Part shown: positions 25,912-33,900 of the stretch, in pieces
Layout: each line of letters starts with the position of its first letter
Position numbering within the stretch: the first letter of the stretch is position 1
DNA from: UBA2965 sp036526135
GTDB lineage: Bacteria; Pseudomonadota; Gammaproteobacteria; Pseudomonadales; Azotimanducaceae
Reading direction: 5' to 3'
NCBI GenBank assembly: GCA_036526135.1
Contig: DATCZA010000034.1
Span: 62,001 to 126,000 of the forward strand
Length of the DNA stretch: 64,000 bases
The notes under the pieces: model-generated
Told to the model about the DNA's origin: nothing
What the model saw: only the letters and a program-made list of their open reading frames with translations
The model's database searches: none
Position numbers and translations under genes: made by a program

Positions 25912-26973
25912 CTAGCGTCGCCGGATCTCCGTTGAGGAGATCGGCTCGTTGAACTCCGCCTCGGTCACCTCGCGGCACAGCGCCCGGAACGTCGCCGGCA
26001 GGTCCAGATCGGAGAGCGTCAGGAAGGCGTCGTTCAGAATTCTGCCGAAGACGAGAAAGCGCGTACCGAGAGTGGCAAGCTCGTCAAGGGCCGCGTCCCG
26101 GTCGGCCTGGCTGCCGTAGTAGCCGGCTTCGGTGATGCGGATGATCGTGTCCACGCCGACGGCAAAATGAGCGCCCGGGAAGTAACGGGCCTTGTCGACG
26201 AAAGTCGGCAGTCGGGTCAGCCAGACGGGCGCCTCGAACTGGCTGAGCCGCTCCTCGATTTCCGTGTAGTCCAGCAGCGGTTTGTCCACGTTCACGATCG
26301 ACAGCTCGTATGCCCCCTCGAGGCCGGTGAGATGCTCGGCCAGCTCGAGCATCCGGCGGTGCGCCCGATGGAGCGGATTGAACGAGCCGGGCAGCAGCAG
26401 ACGGCCGTCGTGCGGTGCGGTGGCGTGGGCGGTCTCCTCACCGAGCACCAGCGCGCGCCAGTGTTCCAGCGCGCTGGTCAGACCGCCGTCGAAAGTATCG
26501 GGCGGTGCCGACTCCAGGTGCAGCTCTAGCGTCCGGCTGAGCGCGTGCCAGATGAGCTCCACCAGATCGCGCTCCTCGCTGGCCCGGTCGCCTTCCAGCT
26601 GCAGCGTGGCGCTGTAGGTGCTGGTCGTCGTCTGCACGGCTATGCAGGCGCGGTGTTTCCCGCGCTTCATCCGTTCGGTTGCCAGGCTCGCCGTGCAACC
26701 GAGCCCGAAGGGCTCGCGGGCCCCGAGATCCCGGGCGCGGTCGAAGGCGCTCATGGCAAGGGAGCGGGCGGTGGACGGCGAGCAGGCCTGGTCGGGCGCG
26801 CGGCCGAGGAGGTCGGCCAGTGCTGCCTGGGCGTACGGAACCACCGCCTCCAGGACGGTACCCGAGGCGCCGGGCGTGGTCAGCAGCTCGGCCAGCAGAC
26901 CCGATCCGCCGCCGGTTACGTGGAACACGCCCTGCCAGGGGGAGCGGTGCAGAATGACCGCGCGCTGACTCAT
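25912..26973 (-). CDS. Fusion of a degenerate CinA C-terminal-like domain and a nucleotidyltransferase domain
   Basis: A protein of 353 residues in two parts. Residues 1-150 follow the CinA C-terminal (nicotinamide-nucleotide amidohydrolase) pattern (SGLLAELLTTPGASG, then VVPYAQAALADLLG). The catalytic Ser position is Gly21 and the Lys position Leu52, with only Tyr47 kept. Residues 190-353 form an adenylyl/cytidylyltransferase domain: GSFNPLHRAH (HxxH at 202-205), VGVDTIIRI, and a terminal ISSTEIRRR as in NaMN/NMN adenylyltransferases. A role in pyridine-nucleotide metabolism is inferred. The ATG at 26973 is two bases after the hydrolase stop; the frame upstream is shadow. Confidence 0.82.
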   Translation of the reverse strand: MSQRAVILHRSPWQGVFHVTGGGSGLLAELLTTPGASGTVLEAVVPYAQAALADLLGRAPDQACSPSTARSLAMSAFDRARDLGAREPFGLGCTASLATERMKRGKHRACIAVQTTTSTYSATLQLEGDRASEERDLVELIWHALSRTLELHLESAPPDTFDGGLTSALEHWRALVLGEETAHATAPHDGRLLLPGSFNPLHRAHRRMLELAEHLTGLEGAYELSIVNVDKPLLDYTEIEERLSQFEAPVWLTRLPTFVDKARYFPGAHFAVGVDTIIRITEAGYYGSQADRDAALDELATLGTRFLVFGRILNDAFLTLSDLDLPATFRALCREVTEAEFNEPISSTEIRRR

Positions 26974-26975
26974 TC

Positions 26976-27845
26976 TCAGTCGGCGAGAAAACCGTCCACG
27001 ATTTCCAGAAACTCGTCGAGCTGATCGTGGTGGACCCAGTGTCCGGCCCTTTCGATGTTGCGCACGGTGGCGTTCTGGAAGCGCGCGGCGCGGCCGTCCT
27101 CGCTGGGGTCGGACGCCCAGGACTCGGTGCCGCGAATCAGCAGGGTGGGGCAGGTGATGCGGCCATGGAGCTTGTACTGCTCCTCGAAGTCGATGCCGAT
27201 GGGCGGGAAAGCCCGTACGTAGTTGTCGAACTTCCAGCTGTAGGTGCCGTCCTCGTTCTGGTTGCTGCCATGTATCGTCAGGTGCCGTGCCTGCTCCTCG
27301 CTCAAGTGAGGATTTTCCGTCTGCATGCGCTCGTAGGCTTCCTCCAGGGTCGCGTAGCGACGGGGGATCCTTCCCGAAAGCTCGCGCAGATCGGAGATCC
27401 ACTGGTGCAGCCGGTCCGCCACTGGTACGGCGAGCCGTTCCTTGATGAACTCGGGCGGCGGCCCCATGCCCTCGATGGCTACCAGCTTCTTCACGGTCTC
27501 CGGGAACAGACCCGAGTAAGTGAGCGCGATGGAGCCACCCAGCGAGTGCCCGATGATCGTCACCGGCGTCATGTCCTTCTGAGTCAGCAGCTGGGCGATG
27601 TCGTACACGTAGTCGATCTGGTTGTAGCTCCCGCCGAGCATCCACTGAGAGTCGCCGTGACCGCGCAGGTCGGGGGCGATGATGTGGTAGCGGTCGCGAA
27701 GTGACCGGGCCACCCAATCCCAGTTCCTGCAGTGATCGCGGCCGCCGTGAATCATCAGCATGGGTGGAGCGTCGGGGTTGCCCCAATCCACGTAATGCAG
27801 CCTGAGCCGCTGGGAGAAGTAAACGTGGGAGGTGGGTCCTTCCAT
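26976..27845 (-). CDS. Alpha/beta hydrolase
   Basis: A protein of 289 residues. The oxyanion region LMIHGGRDHCRNWDW, the nucleophile elbow IIGHSLGGSIAL and a late His near GHWVHHDQ complete the classic triad, with Asp in the preceding strand (IRGTESWASD region). It resembles soluble epoxide-hydrolase/esterase-type enzymes without a lid motif I can name. ATG at 27845 starts just before the conserved beta strands; ATG at 27884 would add 13 residues. It is co-transcribed with the CinA/nucleotidyltransferase fusion gene. Confidence 0.85.
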   Translation of the reverse strand: MEGPTSHVYFSQRLRLHYVDWGNPDAPPMLMIHGGRDHCRNWDWVARSLRDRYHIIAPDLRGHGDSQWMLGGSYNQIDYVYDIAQLLTQKDMTPVTIIGHSLGGSIALTYSGLFPETVKKLVAIEGMGPPPEFIKERLAVPVADRLHQWISDLRELSGRIPRRYATLEEAYERMQTENPHLSEEQARHLTIHGSNQNEDGTYSWKFDNYVRAFPPIGIDFEEQYKLHGRITCPTLLIRGTESWASDPSEDGRAARFQNATVRNIERAGHWVHHDQLDEFLEIVDGFLAD

Positions 27846-27899
27846 TGTCGATAAAGCGTTCCGGCGTGCTGAGAGCTCGCGCATTATAACGCGCCCGGC

Positions 27900-29363
27900 T
27901 CAGGTGCTGTCGGGAGCCGGCGCCGCGCCGTTGGGCACCGGCATGTTGGATTCATAGGCCCTCAGCTCGGCCCGCACTGTGGGGGCAAGCAGGTACAGCC
28001 CCAGCAGGTTGGGGATCGCGACCACGAACACGAGCGCGTCGGAGAGGTCCACCAGGGCACCCAGCTGAACGCTGCTGCCCAGAACCACGAAGACGAGGAA
28101 GAAGATCTTGAAGCCCAGGTCGGCGACCCGGTGGTGGCCCACCAGATAGGTGAAGGCCTTCAGGCCGTAGTAGGACCAGGCAATCATGGTGGAGAACGCG
28201 AAGAGGATGGCGGCGATGGACAGTGGTATCGGCGACCATGACAGCGTGCTCGCAAACGCGCGGGTGGTGAGCTCGATCCCGCTCACGTTGCCGCTGGTCA
28301 GCCCGGGTTCGTACACCGTCGTGATGATGACCAGGGCGGTCATGGTGCAGATCACGACGGTGTCGATGAAGGGCTCCAGGAGAGCGACGTAGCCTTCGCT
28401 CACCGGGCGTTCGGTCTTCGCCGTGGAGTGGGCGATGGCAGCGGAGCCGAGCCCGGCCTCGTTGGAGAACACGGCTCTGCGGAAACCGATGATCATGACG
28501 CCGATGAGGCCTCCGGCTATACCCTCCGGAGAGAAGGCGCCCGCCCAGATGGCGGCGAAGGCGGCAGGCAGTTCGGCCGCGTTGATGGCGATGATGGCAA
28601 GCGCCGAGATCACGTACAGCAGCGCCATACCGGGGACCAGCCTCGAGGTGGTGCGCGCAATGGAACGGATGCCGCCGATGATTACCAGCCCTACCGCGCC
28701 GGCCATGATCAGGCCCAGTAGCCAAGCCTTGTCCTGGAAGTAGCTCGCATCGCCGCCGCTGACGTCTATGAAGATGGCTGCCGCCTGGTTCGACTGAAAC
28801 ATGTTGCCGATACCGAGACAGCCGATGACCATGGATGCCGCGTAGAACAGCCCGAGCCCGCGCCCGACCCGCGGCCAGTTGCGCTCCGCCAGGCCGCGCT
28901 CGAGATAATACATCGGGCCTCCGGAAACCGAGCCGTCCTCGTGATGCCGCCGAAACTTGAGCCCGAGGGTGCATTCGGCGAACTTCGTCGACATGCCCAG
29001 CAGGCCGGCGATGATCAGCCACAGCGTCGCGCCGGGCCCGCCCATGGAAATGGCCACGGCTACCCCGGCGATGTTGCCTATTCCCACCGTGCCCGATACC
29101 GCAGTCGTCAAAGCCTGGAACTGCGAGATCTCACCCGGGTGTTGGTCGTTGTGGTAGCGCCCGCTGACCAGCCCGATGGCGTGGGCGAAGCCGCGAATGT
29201 TGACGAAGCGCAGATACACTGTGAAGAAAAGCCCCCCGAGGATAAGCCAGACCACGATCAGCGGGATCTGGGTTCCGAGAACGGGCACAGAGAAGAAGAT
29301 GAATCCGGACACCGCGTCCGCAAGGGGCCGCATGGCCTGGTCGATGGCCTGATCAATATTCAT
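27900..29363 (-). CDS. Alanine/glycine:cation symporter (AGCS family)
   Basis: A protein of 487 residues with about 11 transmembrane helices. Family signatures include GTVGIGNIAGVAVAISMGGPGA in the N-terminal third (segments GIGNIAGVA and GGPGATLW), GGPMYYLERGL in a loop, and FSNEAGLGSAAIAHS. These transporters import alanine or glycine with Na+. It sits alone on the minus strand, 55 bases upstream of the hydrolase gene, and diverges from the SirB2-like gene. No regulatory site is evident. Confidence 0.93.
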   Translation of the reverse strand: MNIDQAIDQAMRPLADAVSGFIFFSVPVLGTQIPLIVVWLILGGLFFTVYLRFVNIRGFAHAIGLVSGRYHNDQHPGEISQFQALTTAVSGTVGIGNIAGVAVAISMGGPGATLWLIIAGLLGMSTKFAECTLGLKFRRHHEDGSVSGGPMYYLERGLAERNWPRVGRGLGLFYAASMVIGCLGIGNMFQSNQAAAIFIDVSGGDASYFQDKAWLLGLIMAGAVGLVIIGGIRSIARTTSRLVPGMALLYVISALAIIAINAAELPAAFAAIWAGAFSPEGIAGGLIGVMIIGFRRAVFSNEAGLGSAAIAHSTAKTERPVSEGYVALLEPFIDTVVICTMTALVIITTVYEPGLTSGNVSGIELTTRAFASTLSWSPIPLSIAAILFAFSTMIAWSYYGLKAFTYLVGHHRVADLGFKIFFLVFVVLGSSVQLGALVDLSDALVFVVAIPNLLGLYLLAPTVRAELRAYESNMPVPNGAAPAPDST

Positions 29364-29450
29364 AGATAGTTTTCCGAGGTGTCGGGTTGCTTGAATGCGC
29401 TGGGAGGCCGATCATAAACGAAGTGATCGAGGACCGCCCGGGGAGAGACA

Positions 29451-29810
29451 ATGCTGAAATCGATCCATCTGATTCTTGCCTACCTGACGGTGCTCGGGTT
29501 TGTGGTCAGGGGAATCTGGTCCCTGGTCGACTCTCCGCTGAAGAACCAGAAGTGGGTGCGTATCTCGCCGCACGTCATCGATACGGCGCTGCTCGTGCTC
29601 GGTGTGGCGCTGGCCGTGCAGCTCAGCGTTTCGCCACTGGAAGGCTGGCTGGCAGCAAAGCTCGCCGGGCTCCTGGCCTACATCGGATTCGGAGTCCTCA
29701 CGATGCGGGCGAGCTCGACGGCGCTGAAGCTCGCTGGGTTCGCTGGTGCCCTGGCAAGCGTAGGCTACATATTCGCGGTGGCATTTGCCCGCAGTCCCTG
29801 GCCTTTCTGA
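29451..29810 (+). CDS. SirB2 family membrane protein
   Basis: A protein of 119 residues with four hydrophobic helices. It begins KSIHLILAYLTVLGFVVRG and contains RISPHVIDTALLVLGV, the SirB2 pattern with its conserved His and Arg. SirB2 was first named as an up-regulator of invasion genes in Salmonella, but its molecular role is not settled. A GGGGAGAGAC site precedes the ATG. The last 46 bases overlap the 3' end of the convergent ANKH-like gene, an unusually long coding overlap for this window. Confidence 0.85.
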   Translation: MLKSIHLILAYLTVLGFVVRGIWSLVDSPLKNQKWVRISPHVIDTALLVLGVALAVQLSVSPLEGWLAAKLAGLLAYIGFGVLTMRASSTALKLAGFAGALASVGYIFAVAFARSPWPF

Positions 29811-31045
29811 GCCGCTACGAGCGCCACCAGCGCTTCCACCAGAAAGCCCAGAATCAGGATGAACGACGCGCTCAGGTAGTTCAGCCAGCCCATCATCGTG
29901 CATGCCTGCGCCGCAAGAAGTATCGCGATGACTCTGAGAATGCCGCCAGCGGCCATGCCCGACGTCCGGCGCTCGACCATCAGCCGGCCGTGATAGTAGT
30001 TCCGGAACACGATCAGAGCTGGCATCAGGCACATCACCACAAGCACATGCTCGGCTATGTCGCGGACCGGTTCCGGGATGCCCATCAGCTTGCCCCAGAT
30101 GAGCTCGGACAGGGGTGTGAGCGCCACGGCCAGCATGATCGCGGTGATACCCGCGCAGATCACGGTGAGGAAGCGGCGCTTGATTCCCAGGTCGTTCCAA
30201 CCGAAGGTCACGAAGAAGTGGCGAAACTGGTTGGCGGCCTGCTGAAAAATGGTGGCGAAGTCGAACGCTACGCGCATGGCGGCGATGGCGAGCACTCCGT
30301 TGGGCGTGCGTGCCACGAACGCGTAGAGGATGGGCCGTGACAGCGCGAACATGACCGCCGTGGTCGACACCGGGAGATAAAACCGAAGCAGCTCGCCGTA
30401 GGACAGGTCCGCGTGCTCCGGGTCTGCCGGAGGGGCGTAGCGGCTTGCTTTGATCAGCACGGACAGCGCCAGCTGGATCAGCAGGGCGATGCCCTCCGCG
30501 CCGACCAGAACGTGCACGGGCTTGAGTCCCAGCGTGAAGCCGATGATCAGCCCGACCAGCACGCTGGTGAGGTAGACGACGGTCAGCGTGGTCACCCAGC
30601 CGGTCAATCGGGCCTGCACGAGCAGACCGTTGTAGTAGAAGCGCTGCGCGCTGATCAGCAGGAGAGGAGCGAGGTAGGCGAGGTATTCCGTGACCCGCTC
30701 GACGAGCCCGTCGTCGATGCCGTAGATCGAGCCCAGCGCGTCGGCGCCGTAGTCGGTGTGAGCGAGCGCGAGCAGCGGCAGCATGATGCACGCGCTCGCA
30801 GCGGTGGCGAATCGCCAGCTGCGTGAGGTGCCCTGGGGGCTGCGAGCGTAGACGTTCGAGAGTTGCGCGACGAAGTTCAGGCTGGCGTGGAAAAGGGCGT
30901 ACGCGCTGTATGCCAGCGCGAACACGGCCAGCTCGGTAACGGCTTCCGGGAAACGGGCGAGCGCCGCGTTCTGGAACTGCACGGCCAGTACCATGGCCAG
31001 GCCGGTGAGGGCGAGAGGCCAGTAGAAGCGCCAGTACCGGATCAT
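29765..31045 (-). CDS. ANKH-like (progressive ankylosis family) multi-pass membrane protein
   Basis: A protein of 426 residues with about 12 hydrophobic helices in two halves, so it belongs to the MOP/MATE-type exporter fold. Segments match the vertebrate ANKH protein as I remember it: the start YWRFYWPLALTGLAM, FALAYSAYALFHASLN, and RFYLPVSTTAVMFALSRPIL with VARTPNG after it. ANKH promotes cellular release of ATP and citrate. The bacterial substrate is unknown. A lipid flippase or ordinary MATE is the alternative. It lies seven bases downstream of the acyl-CoA dehydrogenase gene on the same strand. Confidence 0.7.
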   Translation of the reverse strand: MIRYWRFYWPLALTGLAMVLAVQFQNAALARFPEAVTELAVFALAYSAYALFHASLNFVAQLSNVYARSPQGTSRSWRFATAASACIMLPLLALAHTDYGADALGSIYGIDDGLVERVTEYLAYLAPLLLISAQRFYYNGLLVQARLTGWVTTLTVVYLTSVLVGLIIGFTLGLKPVHVLVGAEGIALLIQLALSVLIKASRYAPPADPEHADLSYGELLRFYLPVSTTAVMFALSRPILYAFVARTPNGVLAIAAMRVAFDFATIFQQAANQFRHFFVTFGWNDLGIKRRFLTVICAGITAIMLAVALTPLSELIWGKLMGIPEPVRDIAEHVLVVMCLMPALIVFRNYYHGRLMVERRTSGMAAGGILRVIAILLAAQACTMMGWLNYLSASFILILGFLVEALVALVAAQKGQGLRANATANM

Positions 31046-31052
31046 CCTGGAA

Positions 31053-32210
31053 CTATCCCAGGCTGCGGCCGATGAGCTCCTTCATGATCTCGTTGGTGCC
31101 GCCGTAAATCGTCTGCACTCTTGCATCGGCGTACATCCGCGAGATCTCGTACTCGTCCATGTAGCCGGCACCGCCGTGCAGCTGCAGGCACTCGTCGATG
31201 ATTTCGCACTGCTTCTGGGTGCACCAGTACTTGGCCATGGATGCCGTGACGGCGTCGAGCTCGCCGTTGACGAGCTTGAGCACGCACTGGTCCACGAAGG
31301 TGCGGGCGATGAGGGCCTCCGTCTTGCACTCGGACAGCTTGAATCTGGTGTTCTGGAAATCCAGGATCCGCTGACCGAAGGCGCGTCTCTCCCTGACGAA
31401 GTCGAGCGTGATCCCGATGGCGCGTTCCATGGCCACCACGGCTGCCTGGCCGATGTTCAGGCGTTCCTGAGGCAGCTGCTGCATCAGCTGGACGAAGCCT
31501 CGTCCTTCCTCCTCGCCGAGGCGGTTCGTGACGGGAACCCGGCAGTCGGCAAAGAACAGCTCCGAGGTGTCGGCGGCCTTCTGTCCCAGCTTCTTGAGGT
31601 TGCGTCCCCGCTCGAAACCCGGACTCTTGCCCGTCTCCACCACGATCAGCGATATGCCCTTCGCGCCCTGGGCCGGATCGGTCTTTGCCACGACGATGAC
31701 CAGATCGGCGTGCTGGCCGTTGGAAATGTAGGTCTTGGAGCCGTTGATGACGTACTCGTCACCGTCGCGGATCGCCGACGTGCGCACGGCCTGAAGATCG
31801 GAGCCCGTATTGGGCTCGGTCATGGCGATGGCGCCGACGAGCTCGCCGGTGGCCATCTTCGGCAGCCAGCGCTGTTTCTGGTCTTCGGAGCCATAATGCA
31901 GGATGTACGGGGCGACGATGCTGCTGTGGACCTGGTTGCCGAAGCCGGTCACCCCGGTGGCGAGCTGCTCCTCCATGATGACGGTCTCGTGGCGGTAGTC
32001 GCCGCCACCGCCCCCGTACTCGACGGGCATCTCCGCGCAGAGCAGGCCTGCCTCGCCGGCCTTGTACCAGGCTTCACGGTCCACCTTGCCCTGGTTGATC
32101 CACTTCTCGTTCAGCGGCACGAACTCCTGCTGAAAAAACTTCGCTGCGGCGTCCTGGAGCAGGCGAAGCTCATCGTTCAGCCAGGGTGACTCGTAGTTTT
32201 CGTACAGCAC
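31053..32210 (-). CDS. Acyl-CoA dehydrogenase (long-chain-type)
   Basis: A protein of 385 residues starting at GTG 32210, just after an AGGAAAC site. The signature AMTEPNTGSDLQAVRT is followed by YVINGSKTYISNGQHADL. The catalytic Glu is probably that in LPQERLNIG, as in mitochondrial long-chain acyl-CoA dehydrogenase, because the C-terminal motif reads TIYGGTNEIMKELIGRS with Gly at the medium-chain position. The frame remains open upstream, but that part is Arg/His/Pro-rich and non-coding in character. It shares a transcription unit with the ANKH-like gene. Confidence 0.92.
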   Translation of the reverse strand: MLYENYESPWLNDELRLLQDAAAKFFQQEFVPLNEKWINQGKVDREAWYKAGEAGLLCAEMPVEYGGGGGDYRHETVIMEEQLATGVTGFGNQVHSSIVAPYILHYGSEDQKQRWLPKMATGELVGAIAMTEPNTGSDLQAVRTSAIRDGDEYVINGSKTYISNGQHADLVIVVAKTDPAQGAKGISLIVVETGKSPGFERGRNLKKLGQKAADTSELFFADCRVPVTNRLGEEEGRGFVQLMQQLPQERLNIGQAAVVAMERAIGITLDFVRERRAFGQRILDFQNTRFKLSECKTEALIARTFVDQCVLKLVNGELDAVTASMAKYWCTQKQCEIIDECLQLHGGAGYMDEYEISRMYADARVQTIYGGTNEIMKELIGRSLG

Positions 32211-32245
32211 GTCTTGTTTCCTCGTGTGAGTCGGTTGCGCGGCTT

Positions 32246-33088
32246 TTACGGCCAGCCGGCGTGCGGGAACGGGGCGGTAACGAGCTCCACGCGTCCGGAG
32301 CGGGCCGCACGGCAGGCGTCGGGGGCCGATGACCCGGCGGTGAGGATGAAGAGGGAGCGGCCGTCGTCTCCCCCGAGCATGCACGCAAAAGCGCCCTGGT
32401 TCACCGGGACCCGGTGCGTGACGGTGCCCCCTTCGATCTGGCGCAGGCACTCGTTGGTCGCGGGCGAGGCAGTCCAGATTCCCCCGTCGGAATCCAGGCA
32501 GATGCCGTCAGGCACGGCGCCGTCGGGGAGCTTGGCCCAGTCTCTGCGGTTCGACAGGTTGCCGGCCTGGTCGATGTCGAAAGCGGTCAGTCGGCCGCCC
32601 CAGGATTCTGCAACGATCAGCGTGTTGCCGTCCGGCGTGATGACCGTCCCGTTGGGAAAGAGCAGGTCGTCTGCGACGATCCTCGCGGTTCCGTCAGGTT
32701 CCACGCAGATTAGCTCCGCGGCCCTGGGCGCTTCTCCGCCGTGAAGATCGAAACCGAAGTTTCCCACGTAGGCCCTACCGTGGACGTCCACCACCATGTC
32801 GTTGCAGTCGAAACTTGCCAGCTGTGACAGGTCAGCATGGGTGTGCAGGCGGGCGCCGTCGTGGCGAAGAACGCGCCGATCGCGCATGGAGACGATCAGG
32901 AGGTCGCCGTCCGGGAGCCATCCCAGGCCGGAGGGGAGGTTCGGCACCTCGACCACGACCTGAACGTGGCCGTCGCCGTCCACGGCGATCACCTGTTGAG
33001 CGTGCATATCAGACAGCCACAGACGGCCGTCTCGCCAGCGCGGCCCCTCGCCGAAGCACAGGCCATCGACCAAAGTGATCGTTTCCAT
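32246..33088 (-). CDS. SMP-30/gluconolactonase-like protein
   Basis: A protein of 280 residues with a six-bladed propeller. Putative metal ligands are the Glu in CFGEGPRW, the Asn in LLFPNGTVI and the Asp in VPDGICLDSDG, all standard for the SMP-30/gluconolactonase/LRE family. Members hydrolyse sugar lactones or other lactones and esters. No signal peptide is present. The gene precedes the acyl-CoA dehydrogenase by 35 bases on the same strand, so they may be co-transcribed. Confidence 0.9.
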   Translation of the reverse strand: METITLVDGLCFGEGPRWRDGRLWLSDMHAQQVIAVDGDGHVQVVVEVPNLPSGLGWLPDGDLLIVSMRDRRVLRHDGARLHTHADLSQLASFDCNDMVVDVHGRAYVGNFGFDLHGGEAPRAAELICVEPDGTARIVADDLLFPNGTVITPDGNTLIVAESWGGRLTAFDIDQAGNLSNRRDWAKLPDGAVPDGICLDSDGGIWTASPATNECLRQIEGGTVTHRVPVNQGAFACMLGGDDGRSLFILTAGSSAPDACRAARSGRVELVTAPFPHAGWP

Positions 33089-33266
33089 GGACCCTCCAGA
33101 GGTGGCCGCTTAGCTTAGCACGCCGACAGGTACAGGTTGGTTGGCCAGACCTTTTTCTGTAGTCTTGCGAATACCTCGACCGCTGGGGAATGACGGTGGC
33201 AATAAGGCCTGCGTCTGCTCAGCCTGCAGGGTCTGGCCCTGGGTCGAAAGCAACGAGGAGGGATAG

Positions 33267-33611
33267 ATGAGTACGATCAAGAACTGGATGATGGCGCTGC
33301 TCGGCGTTGTCGTTCTCGTCGGGTTTGTCGGCTGCGGCCAGGACGCAGGGTCCGGACCCGCTGATGCGCCCGCCGCGGCGGAAGAGGCAGCCGCGGATGA
33401 GACCGCGGGTGGGTTCATTCAGCCTGCCGCTGAAGCAGCCGAAGAGGCTATGGACGAGGGGATGGAAGCGCTTGAGGAAGCCGCTGACGAAACCGCCACC
33501 GAAGCTGCAGCAGAGGCAGCCGAGATGATGGAAGAAGCAGCCGCGGAGGCAGAAGAGGCAGCCGAATCGGCCATGGGGGAGATGAACATCACCCCGCCGG
33601 GCTCCAACTAG
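33267..33611 (+). CDS. Small Ala/Glu-rich putative lipoprotein
   Basis: A protein of 114 residues. The N-terminus is a lipoprotein-like leader (WMMALLGVVVLVGFVGC), with Cys23 as probable lipid attachment site although the residue at -3 is not ideal. The rest is low-complexity helix of Ala, Glu, Met and Asp, strongly acidic. It looks like a periplasmic or outer-membrane-attached helical filament, as in Lpp-like or stress proteins. GAGGAGGGATAG precedes the ATG. I know no function. It runs toward the short minus-strand frame at 33608. Confidence 0.75.
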   Translation: MSTIKNWMMALLGVVVLVGFVGCGQDAGSGPADAPAAAEEAAADETAGGFIQPAAEAAEEAMDEGMEALEEAADETATEAAAEAAEMMEEAAAEAEEAAESAMGEMNITPPGSN

Positions 33612-33883
33612 CCGCCTTCCACTTCCAGCCAACGGGTCAGTGCAGTTTCGAACTGTTCGAAGTCTGGCCCGCTCGTGATCAGGTAACGGTCCGAACGCGG
33701 CGCGGTGCGCCAGCCTCGGGCCGTTTCTGTTTGCCCTGCAGCGAAGCGGTCGGCGTCATTGGCGCGCGTATGACGAGGGTGCGGGCCCAGCCAGCCGAGA
33801 CCGTGTCTTTTCTTTTTCTGGTACGCTCCCGGGGCACTTTTGTCGGGGCGCTGCAAAACCCAGGGCCTGCGTTGAGCGAACAA
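33608..33883 (-). CDS. Doubtful small gene or remnant
   Basis: An open frame of 91 codons. The C-terminal 35 residues (DRYLITSGPDFEQFETALTRWLE) look protein-like and could form a short domain end, but the N-terminal half is rich in Arg, Gln and Lys and looks non-coding. Its start would be only 17 bases from the divergent thiolase start. It may be a decayed gene, a short unknown gene with a later start, or chance. I find nothing else in this 290-base gap. Confidence 0.25.
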   Translation of the reverse strand: MFAQRRPWVLQRPDKSAPGAYQKKKRHGLGWLGPHPRHTRANDADRFAAGQTETARGWRTAPRSDRYLITSGPDFEQFETALTRWLEVEGG

Positions 33884-33900
33884 CTTGAAAGGGGAACATC

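Noticed and set aside
33143..33238. Nine-base inverted repeat GGCCAGACC ... GGTCTGGCC before the lipoprotein gene
   Set aside because: The arms are 78 bases apart and short enough to occur by chance in GC-rich DNA; there is no second copy or other support.
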